6,205 bases of DNA from Planctomycetales bacterium (lineage in GTDB: Bacteria; Planctomycetota; Planctomycetia; Pirellulales; Thermoguttaceae), in NCBI GenBank assembly GCA_007122045.1, contig SKJM01000658.1:1-6205 (forward strand). The letters are read 5' to 3'. How positions within the stretch are numbered: the first letter of the stretch is position 1; every line of letters starts with the position of its first letter. The notes beneath the pieces were generated by a model that saw only the letters and a program-made list of their open reading frames with translations, did no database searches and was not told the DNA's origin. The position numbers were made by a program, and so were the translations under genes. Positions 5,199 to 6,205 of the stretch are shown here, in pieces.

Positions 5199-6205
5199 AT
5201 GATGACCGACCGTCCGAAATCTACAATCCGAAATCCAGGCTTGGCGTTTACCCTGGTTGAGCTTTTGGTGGTCATCGCGATCATCGGGATTCTCATCGCG
5301 TTGCTTTTGCCGGCGGTGCAAAGCGCTCGCGAGGCGGCGCGGAACCTGCAATGCAAAAATAACATGAAGCAAATCGCCCTGGCCCTGCACAATTACCATA
5401 CGGCGCTCAGATCGTTCCCGCCGGGCGCCGTTTACAACGGCTGCGCCTACCGGCAGGGCCATTCGTGGATAGCCATGCTGTTGCCCTACCTGGAGCAGCA
5501 GGCCGTTCACGACCATCTCGATTTCACCCGGCTGCCCAACCAGAGCCCCAACACGGAGGTGCTCGTAGACCTGTTGATTCCGAACCTGGTGTGTCCTTCC
5601 GACCCGGACGGCGGGCTGCTGGACAACGGCCGGCTGTCGTCTGGGGGCTATTTGCCTGGTCCGGCCGGCACCTTTTCGATGGGCCAATCGTACGCGCCCA
5701 GCGGCGGCCCCGTTCGCATGAACGACTGCCCGTATGGAACGATGAGCCCGAACATTAACTGCGTCGATACCTCCGCGCCCCCCTGTTCCGGCGGGGCCGG
5801 GCGGGCCGACCAGGGCTCGCCCGGCATGTTCGCCGGCGGCTATCGGGCGTACCGCATTGACGATTGCCGCGACGGGACGACCAACACGCTCCTGCTGGGC
5901 GAGCAGCTTCCCGTCTACGGCGTTCACATGATGTATTTCCACAGCCATTTGAACACCGGCACGACGCACCTGCCGCCGAACTACTGGAAGATCAACCCCC
6001 GCAACTGCCCCCCGGCTCCTACCGGCGAAGTCGTCAGCCGCTGCTTCGCGGATATGTCGGGCTTCAACAGCAAGCATTCCGGCGGTGTCAACGTGGCACT
6101 GGTCGACGGCAGCGTCCGGTTCATCTCTGACGCGATCGATTACACGGTGTGGCAGTACCTGGGCATGAGGTCCAGCGGCCAGGTGATCGACGGCAGCCAG
6201 TTTTA
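5199..6205 (+). CDS. DUF1559 (SBP_bac_10) pseudopilin-like protein, prepilin-type N-terminus and H-X9-DG (3' end at window edge)
   Basis: The frame encodes 335 residues to the window edge. After a short basic leader, residues 17-37 form the type IV prepilin-like segment [21 protein letters not shown] with the conserved Glu at mature position 5 (E21), followed by AREAAR (43-48) and CKNNMKQIALALHN (52-65). The DUF1559 body shows CPSDP (132-136), DGTTNTLLLGE (225-235) and the H-X9-DG signature with H293, D303 and G304. The last bases are TTT TA, so one more A or G would end the protein at Phe335, a usual length for the family and a typical ending; this is inference. The family is hugely expanded in planctomycetes and its function is unresolved. 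The helix should place it in the inner membrane or in a pilus-like assembly. The cleavage -1 residue is Ala (A16) rather than Gly. It probably shares a transcript with the PEP-CTERM gene. Confidence 0.92.
   Translation, partial: MMTDRPKSTIRNPGLAFTLVELLVVIAIIGILIALLLPAVQSAREAARNLQCKNNMKQIALALHNYHTALRSFPPGAVYNGCAYRQGHSWIAMLLPYLEQQAVHDHLDFTRLPNQSPNTEVLVDLLIPNLVCPSDPDGGLLDNGRLSSGGYLPGPAGTFSMGQSYAPSGGPVRMNDCPYGTMSPNINCVDTSAPPCSGGAGRADQGSPGMFAGGYRAYRIDDCRDGTTNTLLLGEQLPVYGVHMMYFHSHLNTGTTHLPPNYWKINPRNCPPAPTGEVVSRCFADMSGFNSKHSGGVNVALVDGSVRFISDAIDYTVWQYLGMRSSGQVIDGSQF
5213..5235 (+). repeat. Direct repeat TCCGAAATC x2 in the DUF1559 leader codons
   Basis: TCCGAAATC occurs at 5213-5221 and 5227-5235, a period of 14 bases, inside the codons for the leader peptide (RPKSTIRNP). 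Short intergenic repeats of this style, which translate to PKS/NP-like runs, are known in several bacterial groups. I infer that such a repeat has been captured as coding sequence just upstream of the prepilin helix. Confidence 0.5.

Noticed and set aside
5088..6077. 329-residue open frame on the minus strand
   Set aside because: It is antisense to the clearly recognised DUF1559 gene. Its composition (Ala, Arg, Val, His) is typical of a GC-rich shadow frame.

Overview
The window reads as GC-rich accessory sequence from a planctomycete. Three protein families support this, all recognised by eye and not by search: a large PQQ-type beta-propeller protein with an embedded methyltransferase-like domain, a PEP-CTERM surface protein, and a DUF1559 (SBP_bac_10) pseudopilin-like protein with the H-X9-DG signature. 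All three are strongly associated with, or expanded in, Planctomycetota. Every supported gene is on the + strand.

Layout. Bases 1-2694 hold the 3' part of the propeller/methyltransferase gene, whose frame is already open at base 1, so the true start lies outside the window. Bases 2695-3280 contain no convincing gene. They hold an AT-rich island with a 12-bp palindrome and a GC-rich stem-loop. Bases 3281-3412 encode an orphan PEP-CTERM tail with no body. It is followed by a DUF1559 N-terminus (3477 to about 3659) that loses homology and runs to a stop at 3749, overlapping the start of the next gene. Bases 3742-5184 are an intact 480-residue PEP-CTERM protein made of a signal peptide, two tandem units of 211 residues and a PEP-CTERM anchor. 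A full-length DUF1559 gene follows 14 bases later (5199-6205), and the window appears to end inside its stop codon.

How the genes fit together. The intact PEP-CTERM gene and the DUF1559 gene each have a good ribosome binding site and a short spacer, so they look like a two-gene operon: an exported, exosortase-sorted surface protein plus a pilin-like protein with an N-terminal membrane helix. The same gene order (PEP-CTERM end, then DUF1559 start) occurs just upstream in decayed form. The best explanation is a duplicated module whose first copy has been eroded or truncated. The propeller gene is separated from this cluster by about 1 kb and nothing links it functionally. No exosortase, prepilin peptidase, RNA gene, mobile element or CRISPR array is visible. 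The window holds several unusual arrangements, but I do not see a convincing new biological system.
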